Source of the DNA: Lathyrus oleraceus
Taxonomy: Eukaryota; Streptophyta; Magnoliopsida; Fabales; Fabaceae
Length of the DNA: 64,000 nucleotides
Assembly (NCBI RefSeq): GCF_024323335.1
Contig: NC_066584.1
Location: 429,264,319 to 429,328,318 of the forward strand
Direction: 5' to 3'
Shown here: positions 20,998-30,590 of the stretch, one piece after another
How the letters are laid out: each line of letters starts with the position of its first letter
Numbering within the stretch: position 1 is the first letter of the stretch
The notes under the pieces: generated by a model
The model's input: only the letters and a program-made list of their open reading frames with translations
Database searches by the model: none
Told to the model about the DNA's origin: nothing
Made by a program: the position numbers and the translations under genes

Positions 20998-23809
20998 AGA
21001 CGCTGGTTTCGTAGGCTTCGGAGGAGATCAGAAAGGAAGGATCAGAGGCTCCGGAACTATTGGTAATGGTACTCTTCCCTCTATATCTGATGTCCTTTAT
21101 GTAGAAGGATTAATGCATAACTTGTTATCCATAAGTCAATTAAGTGATAACGGTTATGATGTAATCTTTAATCAAAAAACATGTAAAGCCATTAATCAGA
21201 ACGATGGCTCTGTCCTTTTCACAGGCAAGAGGAAAAACAACATTTATAAAATAAATCTTTCTGATTTAAAAGATCAAAATGTTAAATGTCTAATGTCAGT
21301 TCACGAAGAGCAATGGGTATGGCATAGACGCTTGGGCCACATTAGCATGAGGAAACTTTCTCAGCTAACTAAACTTGAGTTAGTCAGAGGCCTACCTAAA
21401 CTGAAGTTTTCTTCAGATGCTCTGTGTGAAGCTTGTCAGAAAGGAAAATTTTCAAAAACATCTTTTAAAAAGAAAAATGTTGTTTCTACCTCTAAGCCTC
21501 TGGAACTTCTTCACATTGACTTATTTGGTCCTGTGAAAACAACATCAGTCAATGGAAAGAAGTATGGACTAGTAATTGTTGATGATTACAGCCGCTGGAC
21601 ATGGGTGAAATTCCTAAAGCACAAGAGTGAGTCTCACTCTGTATTCACCAGTTTCTGTTCCAAAGTGCAAAAAGAATTTGACTCTAAAATTGTTAGAGTC
21701 AGAAGTGATCATGGTGGAGAATTTGAAAACAAAGATTTTGAGGAATTATTTGACTCTAATGGAATATCCCATGATTTCTCCTGCCCTAGAACTCCACAAC
21801 AAAATGGAGTTGTAGAGAGGAAGAATAGGACACTCCAAGAGATGGCCAGAACCATGATCAATGAAACTAATGTAGCAAAGCACTTTTGGGCAGAAGCTGT
21901 AAATACAGCGTGTTACATTCAGAATAGAATCTCTATAAGACCTATTCTGGAAAAGACTCCCTATGAACTGTGTAAAGGAAGAAAACCTAACATCTCATAT
22001 TTTCATCCTTTTAGATGCTCTTGCTTTATATTAAATACTAAAGAACATCTGAACAAGTTTGATTCCAAAGCACAGAAAGGTATTATGTTAGGATACTCAG
22101 AACGCTCTAAAGGCTACAGAGTATACAACACAGAAACCAAAATTATGGAAGAATCAATTCATGTCAGATTTGATGATAAGCTTGACCCTGAAAAGTCAAA
22201 GCTAGTTGAAAAGTTTGCAGATTTAGAGATCACTCTGGTAGAATCTGATAAAACTCCAGGAGCAACTGTCACCCAGAACTCTGAAGAAATTAAATCTCCA
22301 GAAATCCCAAGGAAAGTTAAAAGTCGTATTAACGTATCTGAAGATTTGATTTTGGGAAACAAAGACGAACCTGTCAGAACCAGATCTACCTTCAGGACTT
22401 CTGAAGATACTCCTCTGGGACTGGTGTCTCTGATTGAGCCTATGTCTTGTGATGAAGCTCTTCAAGATAACGACTGGGTGGCAGCTATGCAAGAAGAATT
22501 AGATCAATTCTCAAAGAATGATGTCTGGGATCTCGTTCCTAAACCCAGAGGCACTCACGTCATTGGAACCAGATGGGTTTTCAGAAACAAGCTGAACGAA
22601 AAAGGAGAAGTTGTCAGAAACAAAGCTCGACTGGTAGCTCAAGGTTACAGTCAACAAGAAGGTATTGACTATAATGAAACCTTTGCTCCAGTCGCGAGGT
22701 TAGAATCTATTCGTCTTCTTGTATCGTTTGCTATTAATCACTCTATCAAATTATACCAAATGGATGTCAAGAGTGCATTTCTTAATGGGTATATTTCAGA
22801 AGAAGTGTATGTCAATCAACCTCCAGGTTTTGAAAATTCAAATTTTCCAGAACATGTTTTCAAACTTAAAAAATCTTTATATGGACTTAAACAAGCTCCC
22901 AGAGCTTGGTATGAACGTTTAAGCAATTTTCTTCTGGAACAAAATTTTATCAGAGGGAAAGTTGATTCCACACTCTTCTGTAAGAACCTTAAAAATGATC
23001 TCATGATATGCCAGATTTACGTTGATGATATTATTTTTGGTTCTGCTAATATCTCTGTTTGCCAAGAATTTTCTAAGTTAATGCAGGCAGAATTTGAAAT
23101 GAGTTTAATGCAAGAACTAAAGTTCTTTCTGGGAATTCAAATTAATCAAACTCCAGAAGTCACGTACGTTCATCAAAGCAAGTACATTAAAGACGTTCTG
23201 AAGAAGTTTGACATGACTGAATGCAACTCTGCAAAAACTCCTATGCACCCAACTTGCATTCTTGAAAAGGAAGAGGTAAGCAACAAGGTTTGTCAGAAGC
23301 TCTATCGAGGTATGATAGGCTCTCTTCTCTATCTGACTGCTACTCGTCCTGATATTCTCTTTAGCGTCTGTCTTTGTGCCAGATTCCAATCAGATCCTAG
23401 AGAATCTCATTTAACAGCTGTTAAGAGAATTCTTAAGTATCTGAAAGGAACTCCTAACCTGGGCCTGATGTATGAGAAAACATCAGAGTATAGACTCTCG
23501 GGTTACTGTGATGCAGACTACGCAGGAGATAGAATAGAACGAAAAAGCACTTCTGGAAATTGCCAGCTTCTGGGAAACAATCTAATCTCCTGGGCTAGCA
23601 AAAGACAGTCAACTATCGCTCTATCAACTGCAGAAGCAGAATATATCTCAGCATCACTATGCACAACTCAGATGCTCTGGATGAAGCATCAGTTAGAAGA
23701 TCTGCAAATCTTTGAGAGTAACATTCCTATCTTTTGTGATAATACTGCTGCTATTTGTTTAAGTAAGAATCCCATTCTACATTCCAGAGCCAAACACATA
23801 GAAATATAA
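20843..23809 (+). pseudogene. pol: Copia pol: protease, integrase, RT, RNase H; truncated by stop
   Basis: The frame is open from 20843; residue numbers count from the ATG at 20885. Protease: WYLDSG (Asp18). Integrase zinc finger: H147, H152, C181, C184; catalytic D212, D275, E311, giving the D-35-E spacing between the last two, then PQQNGVVERKN. RT: from DNDWVAAMQEEL, with QMDVKSAFLNG, SLYGLKQAPRAWYE and YVDD (712-715). RNase H: YCDADYAGD (Asp876) and STAEAEY (914-920). All catalytic residues I can check are present. A TAA at 23807-23809 follows AKHIEI; the same frame continues open for about 51 more codons to a TGA near 23963, so it cuts off the conserved RNase H C-terminal end. Pol lies in the +1 frame relative to gag. 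Confidence 0.93.
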
Positions 23810-23965
23810 CATCATTTTATCAGAGACTATGTTCAGAAAGGGATAGTAACATTGAAGTTCATTGATACAGAACATCAATGGGAAGATATCTTTACTAAGC
23901 CTCTAGCTGAAGATAGATTTCTTTTCATCTTAGAAAATATGAACATTAAAAATTGCCCTGAATGA
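23810..23965 (+). pseudogene. Detached C-terminal tail of pol
   Basis: This is the same frame as pol after the TAA at 23807. It reads HHFIRDYVQKG, then FIDTEHQWEDIFTKPL, ending in TGA. The DIFTKPL block is the usual conserved end of plant copia RNase H, so the stop at 23807 is a recent nonsense mutation rather than the natural terminus. Confidence 0.88.
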
Positions 23966-24309
23966 AGTATGGCTCTGAAAATGTAAAATGAGACTCTGAT
24001 ATAAACAAATATACTTCTGCCTCTGACTCTGATACTTCTACCAGTTAAGAAGATATCTGAGTTAGAAATCTCCAGGAACCAATCCCTTGGTATTCCTGAA
24101 GATCAGATACATCAAACACGTGGAGCTCTGAGCGTCTAACCTTAGAACTTCTAGACAGCTGTCAAAAGAAATTCAAAAGGCAGACGTTTGAGTTCTCCTC
24201 GAGCAGTGTGCGTACTGTTGGGATTAGACATTCATTAATTAGCTGTAATCATTTTCCCCCCCAAGCGTGCTTACTTGAGCTTTGTGCTAACGCAATTTAA
24301 TGTGTCGTT
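23966..24309 (+). other. Pol to env-position spacer
   Basis: About 340 bp of non-coding sequence, rich in CTCTGA words (ACTCTGATA, CTCTGACTCTGAT) as elsewhere in the element. It ends near a plant-like core promoter. I see no splice acceptor that I would trust. Confidence 0.5.
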
Positions 24310-24330
24310 TTGCATGTGTTTTACTTAAAG

Positions 24331-24453
24331 TATATAAACACTTTTCTCACATTTCACACACTTATCACTCTCACTCACTCTAAAACCCTAAACCTCTCTG
24401 AAGCATTCTCTGCAAAACCCTCATCTTCATCAATCTTCATCTTCTTATTCACC
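24331..24453 (+). promoter_or_regulatory. Putative internal promoter and leader of the env-position ORF
   Basis: TATATAAA (24331-24338) is followed by a C/T-rich, G-poor leader of roughly 90 nt. The leader contains an AAACCCTAA telo-box (about 24383-24391) and CTCTCACTCACTC and TCTTCATCTTC runs, and leads straight to ACCATGG at 24451-24457, an excellent plant start context. The spacing of TATA box, expected start and ATG is that of an ordinary plant gene. Expression in vivo is not shown by sequence. Confidence 0.5.
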
Positions 24454-26862
24454 ATGGACGCTCAACAACAAGAAGTTTTTAACTTCTCTCAACAAATGGA
24501 ATCAAGCTCTACTGCTCAAACTTCAAGCATTCCAACTCCAACGGTTACAGGCGTCACCATCACCCCTGTCTACAAAGAACCTCATGTACTTGACCGTGAA
24601 CGTCATGTTAACCTTGCAACCCCTTTTGAAGGTTTGGATGTGTTATGTGAAACACTGGTGGACTTTGACAACTTGAGAAGAAATGGCGTTGATCTTACTG
24701 GAGAACTTCGTCAACAAGGGTGGGAAAACTACTTCCAAAGGCTTTATGGTCCTATTTACCCACTTCTCATCAAAGAGTTCTGGAGATTTGCAGATGCAGA
24801 TGACCACTTCATCGTCTCCTATGTTCTAGGGGTAAAGATAGTAATCACTGAAGGGTCTATTGCCTCCCTGCTGAACATGGAGAGAGCTGGAGGAAAAAGG
24901 ATTTACAACATCCCTCCTAGGTCAAAGCGCATTACTGATGTAATCAATCCAACAATCTTCAAATCCAACACTGAAGGAAATCCTTCAAAGAACAAAGAGC
25001 TGCATCAGAACCTCAGAGTGTGGCTGAAAATCATTCTGGGAACTATTCACCACCGTCCAGCCTCTAACTCCTCTGACTACATCAATGCAGATCAGAAATG
25101 CATTCTGTATTGCATTCAGAAGGGTGTGAAGATCTGCCTCTCTGCTCTCCTTTTCAGATACCTCAGAGATTCTGTCAAGGAAACCAGAAATAACATGAAG
25201 CCTAGATCCTACATCCCTCTGGGAAGATTGCTATCTGATGTCTTCATTGAGAATGGACTGGTAGATCATCTGGAAAAGACCAAACTGATGGATGATCTGG
25301 CAATAGATGTTGGGAAGCCTCTGAACGCCAGAAATCTCAAGAGTATGGGAATAATCAAGAAGATTCAAGTCAAACCCACTCTGGACACATCCTGGGATTC
25401 TTTGAAAGATCAGAGGAAGATGCCTCATGGCCTTGCCAGGTTCTTCAAGAATGAACCCAGAGATGCTGTTGCTATCTATCTTCAGCGTCTGCTGGATGAT
25501 GGTGTTGACATATCTGACTTCAGCCTCGACGACTGTCTGGATTCAGAAGAAGACTTCGTCAGATACAAGAGAGGTCTTTCTGAGAAGAAGATAGCTTCAC
25601 AGGCAAAGAAGGCAAGAATTGGAGAAGCTTCTGGAAGCAGATCTTCAGCTCCTCTGAAGACTTCGTCAGATACTGGTATGTCTATTCCTCCTATTACCTC
25701 TGTACCTCCGATGGTTTCCTCTAACCCTCTTCCAACACCACCCATTTATACAACCTCTGAAATTCCACCTTCAACCACCAGAACCTCCCAACCTTCACCA
25801 ATTATAAATATCGCCTGTACATTCATACCTCCTTCTAAACATAAACAAATAAACCAAAGCACCTCCTCTTCATCATCCTCAGAACCAGAAACACCCCCAT
25901 ACGTTTCTATCTCCTCTGACCCAGAATACTCAGACCCTGACTCCCCAACCATAGCTCAAATGTATGCTCAAAAATTCGCTTCACAACAACCAACAGAACC
26001 TGAAATAACTTCACCACCACAACAAACAACCACCATCCCTTCTGAAAACCAACCTTCTGAAGACCAACCCTCTGACCTTCCCACCTCTGATATCAACCCA
26101 CCAAACACCTCTGCTGAACCTGAACCAGAAGCAGAATCTGAACCTTTAGACCTAAACCCTCTTTACGCTTCACCCCAAAGATCTGAACCTGAAGCAGAAT
26201 CTGAACCTCTCACTCTAAATCTCAGCCCTCCACCATCTTCACCTCAAACCTCTGAACCAAACCTTTCTGTACCTACCCTTGAGGAAGCCATCATGTTGGT
26301 AGCAGGGGCTTCAGTACAAAAGGTCAAGTCTCTGACCACTAACTCTGAAGTCAGTGATGATCCTGACTCTGTAAGGACACACTGGAACAGAGTCATTGGC
26401 TGGATGACCTCTGAGGCTTTTAGGCTGAAGAGCATATCTGAACAAGTCAGAAATGGCTTCATCAGAGATGCTGAGGCAAGACTCCAGGAAAGACTTGCCA
26501 GAGAAGCTGAGGCTAGAAGACTAGAGGAAGAGAGATTGGCAAGAGAAGCTGAAGAGGAAGCAAGAAGGCTAGAAGAAGAAAGACTTGCAAAGGAAGCTGA
26601 AATCCTAAGGTTAAAGGAAGCTGAAGCTAAGGCTCTGGCGGATGCAGAAGCACAAGCTGCTGCTGAAGCTGAAGCTCAGCAGGCTCTGACTCTGGGGGAG
26701 TCTTCTTCTGTGATCCCTATGGTTCTTCAGACGCTGAAAGAACTTAAGCAAGATCAAAATGAACTCCGGGCCAGAATGGACAAGCAAGATACTGTCAACA
26801 ACAACATCCAAGACATGCTTGCAATGTTGCTTCAGAGAATGCCTCCGCCTCCGAACCCTTAG
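24454..26862 (+). CDS. Sirevirus env-position protein (about 802 aa), function unknown
   Basis: The frame is open from 24310, but the ATG at 24454 has the better context (ACCATGG) and the upstream ATG lies before the TATA box, so I start at 24454. The N-terminal 400 residues form a globular, tryptophan-containing region (LRQQGWENYFQRLYGPIYP, KEFWRFADADD, SYVLGVKIVITEGSIASLL). It resembles the 'putative plant transposon protein' domain common in legume retroelements. A long Pro/Ser/Thr/Glu-rich linker follows with a PEAESEPL repeat. Near the C terminus an Ala/Glu/Arg/Leu heptad stretch (EARLQERLAREAEARRLEEE and repeats, about 26460-26690) should form a coiled coil. From this start I see no signal peptide or membrane segment, so calling it an envelope would rest on position only. 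The ORF is intact, unlike gag and pol. Confidence 0.8.
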   Translation: MDAQQQEVFNFSQQMESSSTAQTSSIPTPTVTGVTITPVYKEPHVLDRERHVNLATPFEGLDVLCETLVDFDNLRRNGVDLTGELRQQGWENYFQRLYGPIYPLLIKEFWRFADADDHFIVSYVLGVKIVITEGSIASLLNMERAGGKRIYNIPPRSKRITDVINPTIFKSNTEGNPSKNKELHQNLRVWLKIILGTIHHRPASNSSDYINADQKCILYCIQKGVKICLSALLFRYLRDSVKETRNNMKPRSYIPLGRLLSDVFIENGLVDHLEKTKLMDDLAIDVGKPLNARNLKSMGIIKKIQVKPTLDTSWDSLKDQRKMPHGLARFFKNEPRDAVAIYLQRLLDDGVDISDFSLDDCLDSEEDFVRYKRGLSEKKIASQAKKARIGEASGSRSSAPLKTSSDTGMSIPPITSVPPMVSSNPLPTPPIYTTSEIPPSTTRTSQPSPIINIACTFIPPSKHKQINQSTSSSSSSEPETPPYVSISSDPEYSDPDSPTIAQMYAQKFASQQPTEPEITSPPQQTTTIPSENQPSEDQPSDLPTSDINPPNTSAEPEPEAESEPLDLNPLYASPQRSEPEAESEPLTLNLSPPPSSPQTSEPNLSVPTLEEAIMLVAGASVQKVKSLTTNSEVSDDPDSVRTHWNRVIGWMTSEAFRLKSISEQVRNGFIRDAEARLQERLAREAEARRLEEERLAREAEEEARRLEEERLAKEAEILRLKEAEAKALADAEAQAAAEAEAQQALTLGESSSVIPMVLQTLKELKQDQNELRARMDKQDTVNNNIQDMLAMLLQRMPPPPNP

Positions 26863-27289
26863 GCACTTAGGATTTATTTTGCTTGCCTGTTTTTTTTTTG
26901 TTTTTGCCTTCTATGAATCTGATGTTTTCTTGTTTCTTTTGCCTTTGTGCTTCTATTTTAATACAATGTTTTTCTCTTCAATTATTTATTTTTTACTATG
27001 TCTTTTTGATTCTGACAAAAAGGGGGAGAAGTCATTAATAGCTCTGATGAAAATATTGTCTAAATACCTTAAGCATTCTGCAACATATTTTTCTTACAAA
27101 TAAATTTATCTAACAATAGACTTAAGAAATTGCAGAAAGTTTCAGAAACCTCATTGCTTGGAAGCTCTGGTAAGAACTTCTGAACTCCCTAGCACTATCT
27201 CAGGGAGAGCTTCTGTCTATCTGATCTAATATTATTCATGTTTCATCTGCTAATTAAGTTTGTTTTGTCATCATCAAAAAGGGGGAGAT
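26863..27289 (+). other. Copia 3' untranslated region with two polypurine tracts
   Basis: It contains T-rich sequence, a first AAAAAGGGGGAGAA (27017-27030) and the 3'-LTR-adjacent AAAAAGGGGGAGA (27276-27288). Repeated polypurine tracts before the 3' LTR are a known feature of Sireviruses. Between them, CTCCCTAGCACTATCTCAGGGAG (about 27187-27209) is an imperfect inverted repeat. Confidence 0.8.
27276..27288 (+). other. Polypurine tract
   Basis: AAAAAGGGGGAGA ends one base before the 3' LTR start (27290). It is the expected RNase H-resistant primer for plus-strand DNA synthesis. Confidence 0.9.
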
Positions 27290-28387
27290 TGTAAGAACAA
27301 AAATTGTTCTACAATAGATTCCTTGATTTTGATGATAACAAAGGATGAAACCAAAAATGGCACCTTAACGAAAAGTTTCTAAGTGTGCAGGGTTCTAAAG
27401 AAAGAAGGAAGAAATATGATGACGTCATCAGATACAGTACCAGATCAGAAGCATATTATCAAATGATCAGAAGCTCTGAAGTGGAAACAAGTTCAAGAAA
27501 GTCTAACTCTGATCAAAACAGCAAGTATCAGAAGCATCTGAACAAGAAGTAAGCTCTAGAAGTTTTGACTCTGAATAACGCTATCTCTATTCCAGAAGTT
27601 ATCAGCGCTGTCTGAAGAAACTATCTGAACTCAACATCAGAAGCAAGATTCCAAGATTCTCCAGAAACACAAAAGCTCTGATTATGGATTTGCTAATTAT
27701 GAAAGAGTAACGTTAAAGTCAAGTAAAGATTTACAAATGGATTTCCTAATAGAGAAAGAGACGTTAATCTCCAATTTCAATAAAGAAAATACTACTTGTG
27801 GTAAGTAGTCACTTCAAGAAGAAAAAGTCATCATGCAGAAGCTATTTATGTGATGGCGTAACTTCATCTCAATATCCACCAGTTTCAACTACTACGTCAA
27901 CTGATATATATATAGGCTGAAAACAACCTTGAAGAATTAGCAAGCAAGCAAGCTAACAAGCCAATAAGCCAAAACTATACTGAAACATCAACGCTCAAGA
28001 AAAACTCTCTTGCTCTCTAAGATCTTCACGAAGCTTTTGCTTATTACGTGAAAAACTCTTGTTCTTAACATTGTAATATTTGCTTTCTTAGAAGCACTCT
28101 AGATTACATAAATCTTTCATCTATTGTTTGTTGATTTCCTCAAGTGACTCTGTGTAGTCTGTATACTTGAGAGGGCTAAGAGATTTTTTATCTTAGACGT
28201 TGTTTGTAATCTTTCAAGATTAGTGGATTAAGTCCTTGTTGAAGGCGAAATCACCTCGGCCGGGTGGACTGGAGTAGCTTTGTGTTATAAGCGAACCAGT
28301 ATAAAATCCTTGTGTGATTTTCATTTTGAAAAGCGCTTATTTTTCCAAACAATTCAAACCCCCCCTTTCTTGTTTTTCTCACCTTCA
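27290..28387 (+). repeat. 3' LTR of copia element (1,098 bp)
   Basis: Same length and termini as the 5' LTR, about 99.5% identical. TATA box near 27905; bZIP-type TGACGTCA at 27420-27427 with one outer palindrome arm mutated. Confidence 0.96.
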
Positions 28388-28392
28388 CTTAT
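28388..28392. repeat. Target-site duplication CTTAT (right, copia)
   Basis: Matches 18016-18020. Confidence 0.95.
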
Positions 28393-28843
28393 CCCACTAG
28401 TATATATATGAAACAACCTAGGATAGGATTTACCTATGGAGACCAATATGACTAACCTCGTTGGCATATAAAATATCATGGTTGATTGTTTGACGCATAG
28501 CCTTTCCATGAGCTGATAATGTAAGCATAAGGTTATTTAGGATGAAATAAAATGGTGGTTAGAGAAAGATTCTAGATGTTTGACTTACAGTAGCTATTTT
28601 TTTCTCTATAAATGTATCCTGATGTCGAGGATTATTCTTTAGTAAATGATGAAGTCCTGGGAATCATGTATTTTTATTCGAATGAGGATATAATTAAAGT
28701 TTCATACTTAGATGTAGGACCTTCATCATATTGACGTGTGATACTTCCAACAAATAACAAGTGTATTTATATTAATGACTGTGTACTAGTGGGATCATCG
28801 TCAGTCTGACATGTGACACTTCGAATAAATGACAAGTGTATTG
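28393..28843. repeat. Tandem repeat unit 1, continuation
   Basis: Continues from 17985-18020 once the copia element is disregarded. Shared blocks with unit 2 include CCTACTAGTATA, GGATGAAATAA(A/G)ATGGTGG, TCCTGATGTCGAGGATT and the GACATGTGACACTT end. Unit length is about 480 bp. No coding potential is seen. Confidence 0.6.
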
Positions 28844-29290
28844 ATGGTGGTTAATGTTGGTGATAAGAAGTCGTATCCTACTAGTATAGATGTAAAATAA
28901 GTTAGGGTATGATTTGCTGGTGGAGAAATCAAGATAACTAACCTAGTTGTCATAAAAAGTCTCATGGATGATCGTTATACGCAAAGCATTTCTAGGATCT
29001 GAGAACATACACTTAAGCATAAGGTTTTTAGGGATGAAATAAGATGGTGGCTGGAGGAACATTTTATATGTCTGAATTATGGTATATCTATTTTGGTCTT
29101 TATAAATGTCTCTTGATGTCGAGGATTCAAGGTTCTAGGAATCTAGTATTTCTATTTAGATGAGGATAGAATGGAACTTGTATATCGAGATGTGGGACCG
29201 CCATCAAACCGTCACGTGACCTTTTTAATAATTTACTAGTGTGTTGATAGTCAATTTGACATGTGTGTGTTACCTTTGTATGAGTGGTTA
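28844..29290. repeat. Tandem repeat unit 2
   Basis: Diverged copy of the preceding unit, starting GATGGTGGTTAATGTTGGTG and carrying the same landmarks in the same order, ending near TTGACATGTGTGTGTTACC. The copies share about 75-80% by eye. The remaining 29291-29392 before the Ogre-like LTR shows nothing recognisable. Confidence 0.6.
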
Positions 29291-30369
29291 GTCTTCTGGA
29301 TACAAATTTCCATTACTTTTAACCGTTTTGAAGTTGAAATTATAAATCATCTAAAACCCACTCCCTCACAGTTACACCCTACTTTTACTCGGTGTCGCGT
29401 CACGCGAAAAACCGGCGGGAAAAGAAAGAACAACAGAGCCGCCACCGTGCGTTATTTATCCCAAAATAGGGAAAGGAAACGCTCAGAGTAAACCTGGGAA
29501 AGAACATGGTCTCGCGACCAAAGAGGATGGGTTCGGGAGTCGGTTATGCGAAGGGAAGGTATTAGCACCCCTACGCATCCGTCGTACTCGACGGGATCCA
29601 CGCACAATAGGAAGGGAAAATGGTTGCTAAAAACACTGCTCATACACACACATACTGGCTGAAGGAGACACAAGAAACTGACTGAAACTGACTCGGCAGG
29701 ATGTCGCATCCTGGGCCTACTTAGTCTATCAGGCATAGACATCAGAGTCGAAGTAGTTCGGACTGGGGAAACGACACATGCTCGCTAAGGTATCGCACCC
29801 TATGCATACGTATCTTCTCGGACGAGAGAAGAATCAGAGCATTCGTAGCTCGGCTGACACGCACGCAAACAAACACAGGCAAAGGCAAACGTGGAGCCCG
29901 ACTGCCAATCACTGGACTTATATCAACATCCGAACCAAAACACACGCACACTGGAACCCAAATGCCACTCGATGGACTTACATCGGCTTCCAAGCACACA
30001 ACAACACAACAGGTTGATAGGGAGTCGGGGACTCGAGCCTATAACTGTCAAGCACACACACAAACAAACAGACAACAAATTGCTAAGGAGTCAGGCACTC
30101 GAGCCTAGCAACTGTCAGACAACACACACAAAAGAAAGAAAAGGCGCCCGGAGAGATCAGCTCAATCTCCTGCCTACATACTTCATCTGGTATGAAGATC
30201 AGGGCGATGTAGTTCCCCTACGCAGGGATAAAGGACTAGCCTAACCAGATAACAGAGGGAGACACAATTCTAGGGAGACTACGACTCGAGCCTAGATGTT
30301 GTCATGCAAAACCAACCCTAAGTTATGGTTTCTAGCTAAATGGCACAAGGGCCAACCTATCCTAAGTAT

Positions 30370-30590
30370 GGCTCACACAGGAAGCAAGCCACACACACTT
30401 AACTTGCACAGGAAGCAAGCCAAGCAAAACCTAACTTGCACAGGAAGCAAGTCTAAACTAATCCTAACTTGCACAGGAAGCAAGTCAAACTATCCTAACT
30501 TGCACAGGAAGCGAGTCAAACTATCCTAACTTGCACAGGAAGCAAGTCAAACTATCCTAACTTGCACAGGAAGCAAGTCAAACAATCCTA
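30370..30590. repeat. About 31-bp tandem repeat in U5 part of LTR (7 copies)
   Basis: Unit CTAACTTGCACAGGAAGCAAGTCAAACTATC, with slightly longer diverged copies at the left. The orthologous site in B (about 50790-50935) has five copies. Confidence 0.85.

Larger units (their letters stand above)
18021..28387 (+). mobile_element. Sirevirus-type Ty1/copia LTR retrotransposon (10.37 kb)
   Basis: It is complete in structure: 5' LTR, PBS for initiator tRNA-Met, gag with a zinc knuckle, pol in copia order (protease, integrase, RT, RNase H), a long extra ORF after pol, duplicated polypurine tracts, and a 3' LTR, flanked by CTTAT. The env-position ORF, large gag and multiple polypurine tracts are hallmarks of plant Sireviruses (SIRE1/Maximus lineage). 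The LTRs differ at about 6 of 1,098 sites by eye; at an assumed 1.3e-8 substitutions per site per year that is roughly 0.2 million years. Two premature stops (19390 and 23807) and a gag-pol frame change make this copy non-autonomous as it stands. Confidence 0.95.

Noticed and set aside
22159..22492. Antisense ORFs inside copia pol
   Set aside because: Shadows of the pol reading frame, without independent motifs.
24310..24453. N-terminal extension of the env-position ORF as a signal peptide
   Set aside because: The upstream ATG lies before the TATA-like box and has poor context; the hydrophobic stretch is translated leader-like CT-rich DNA.
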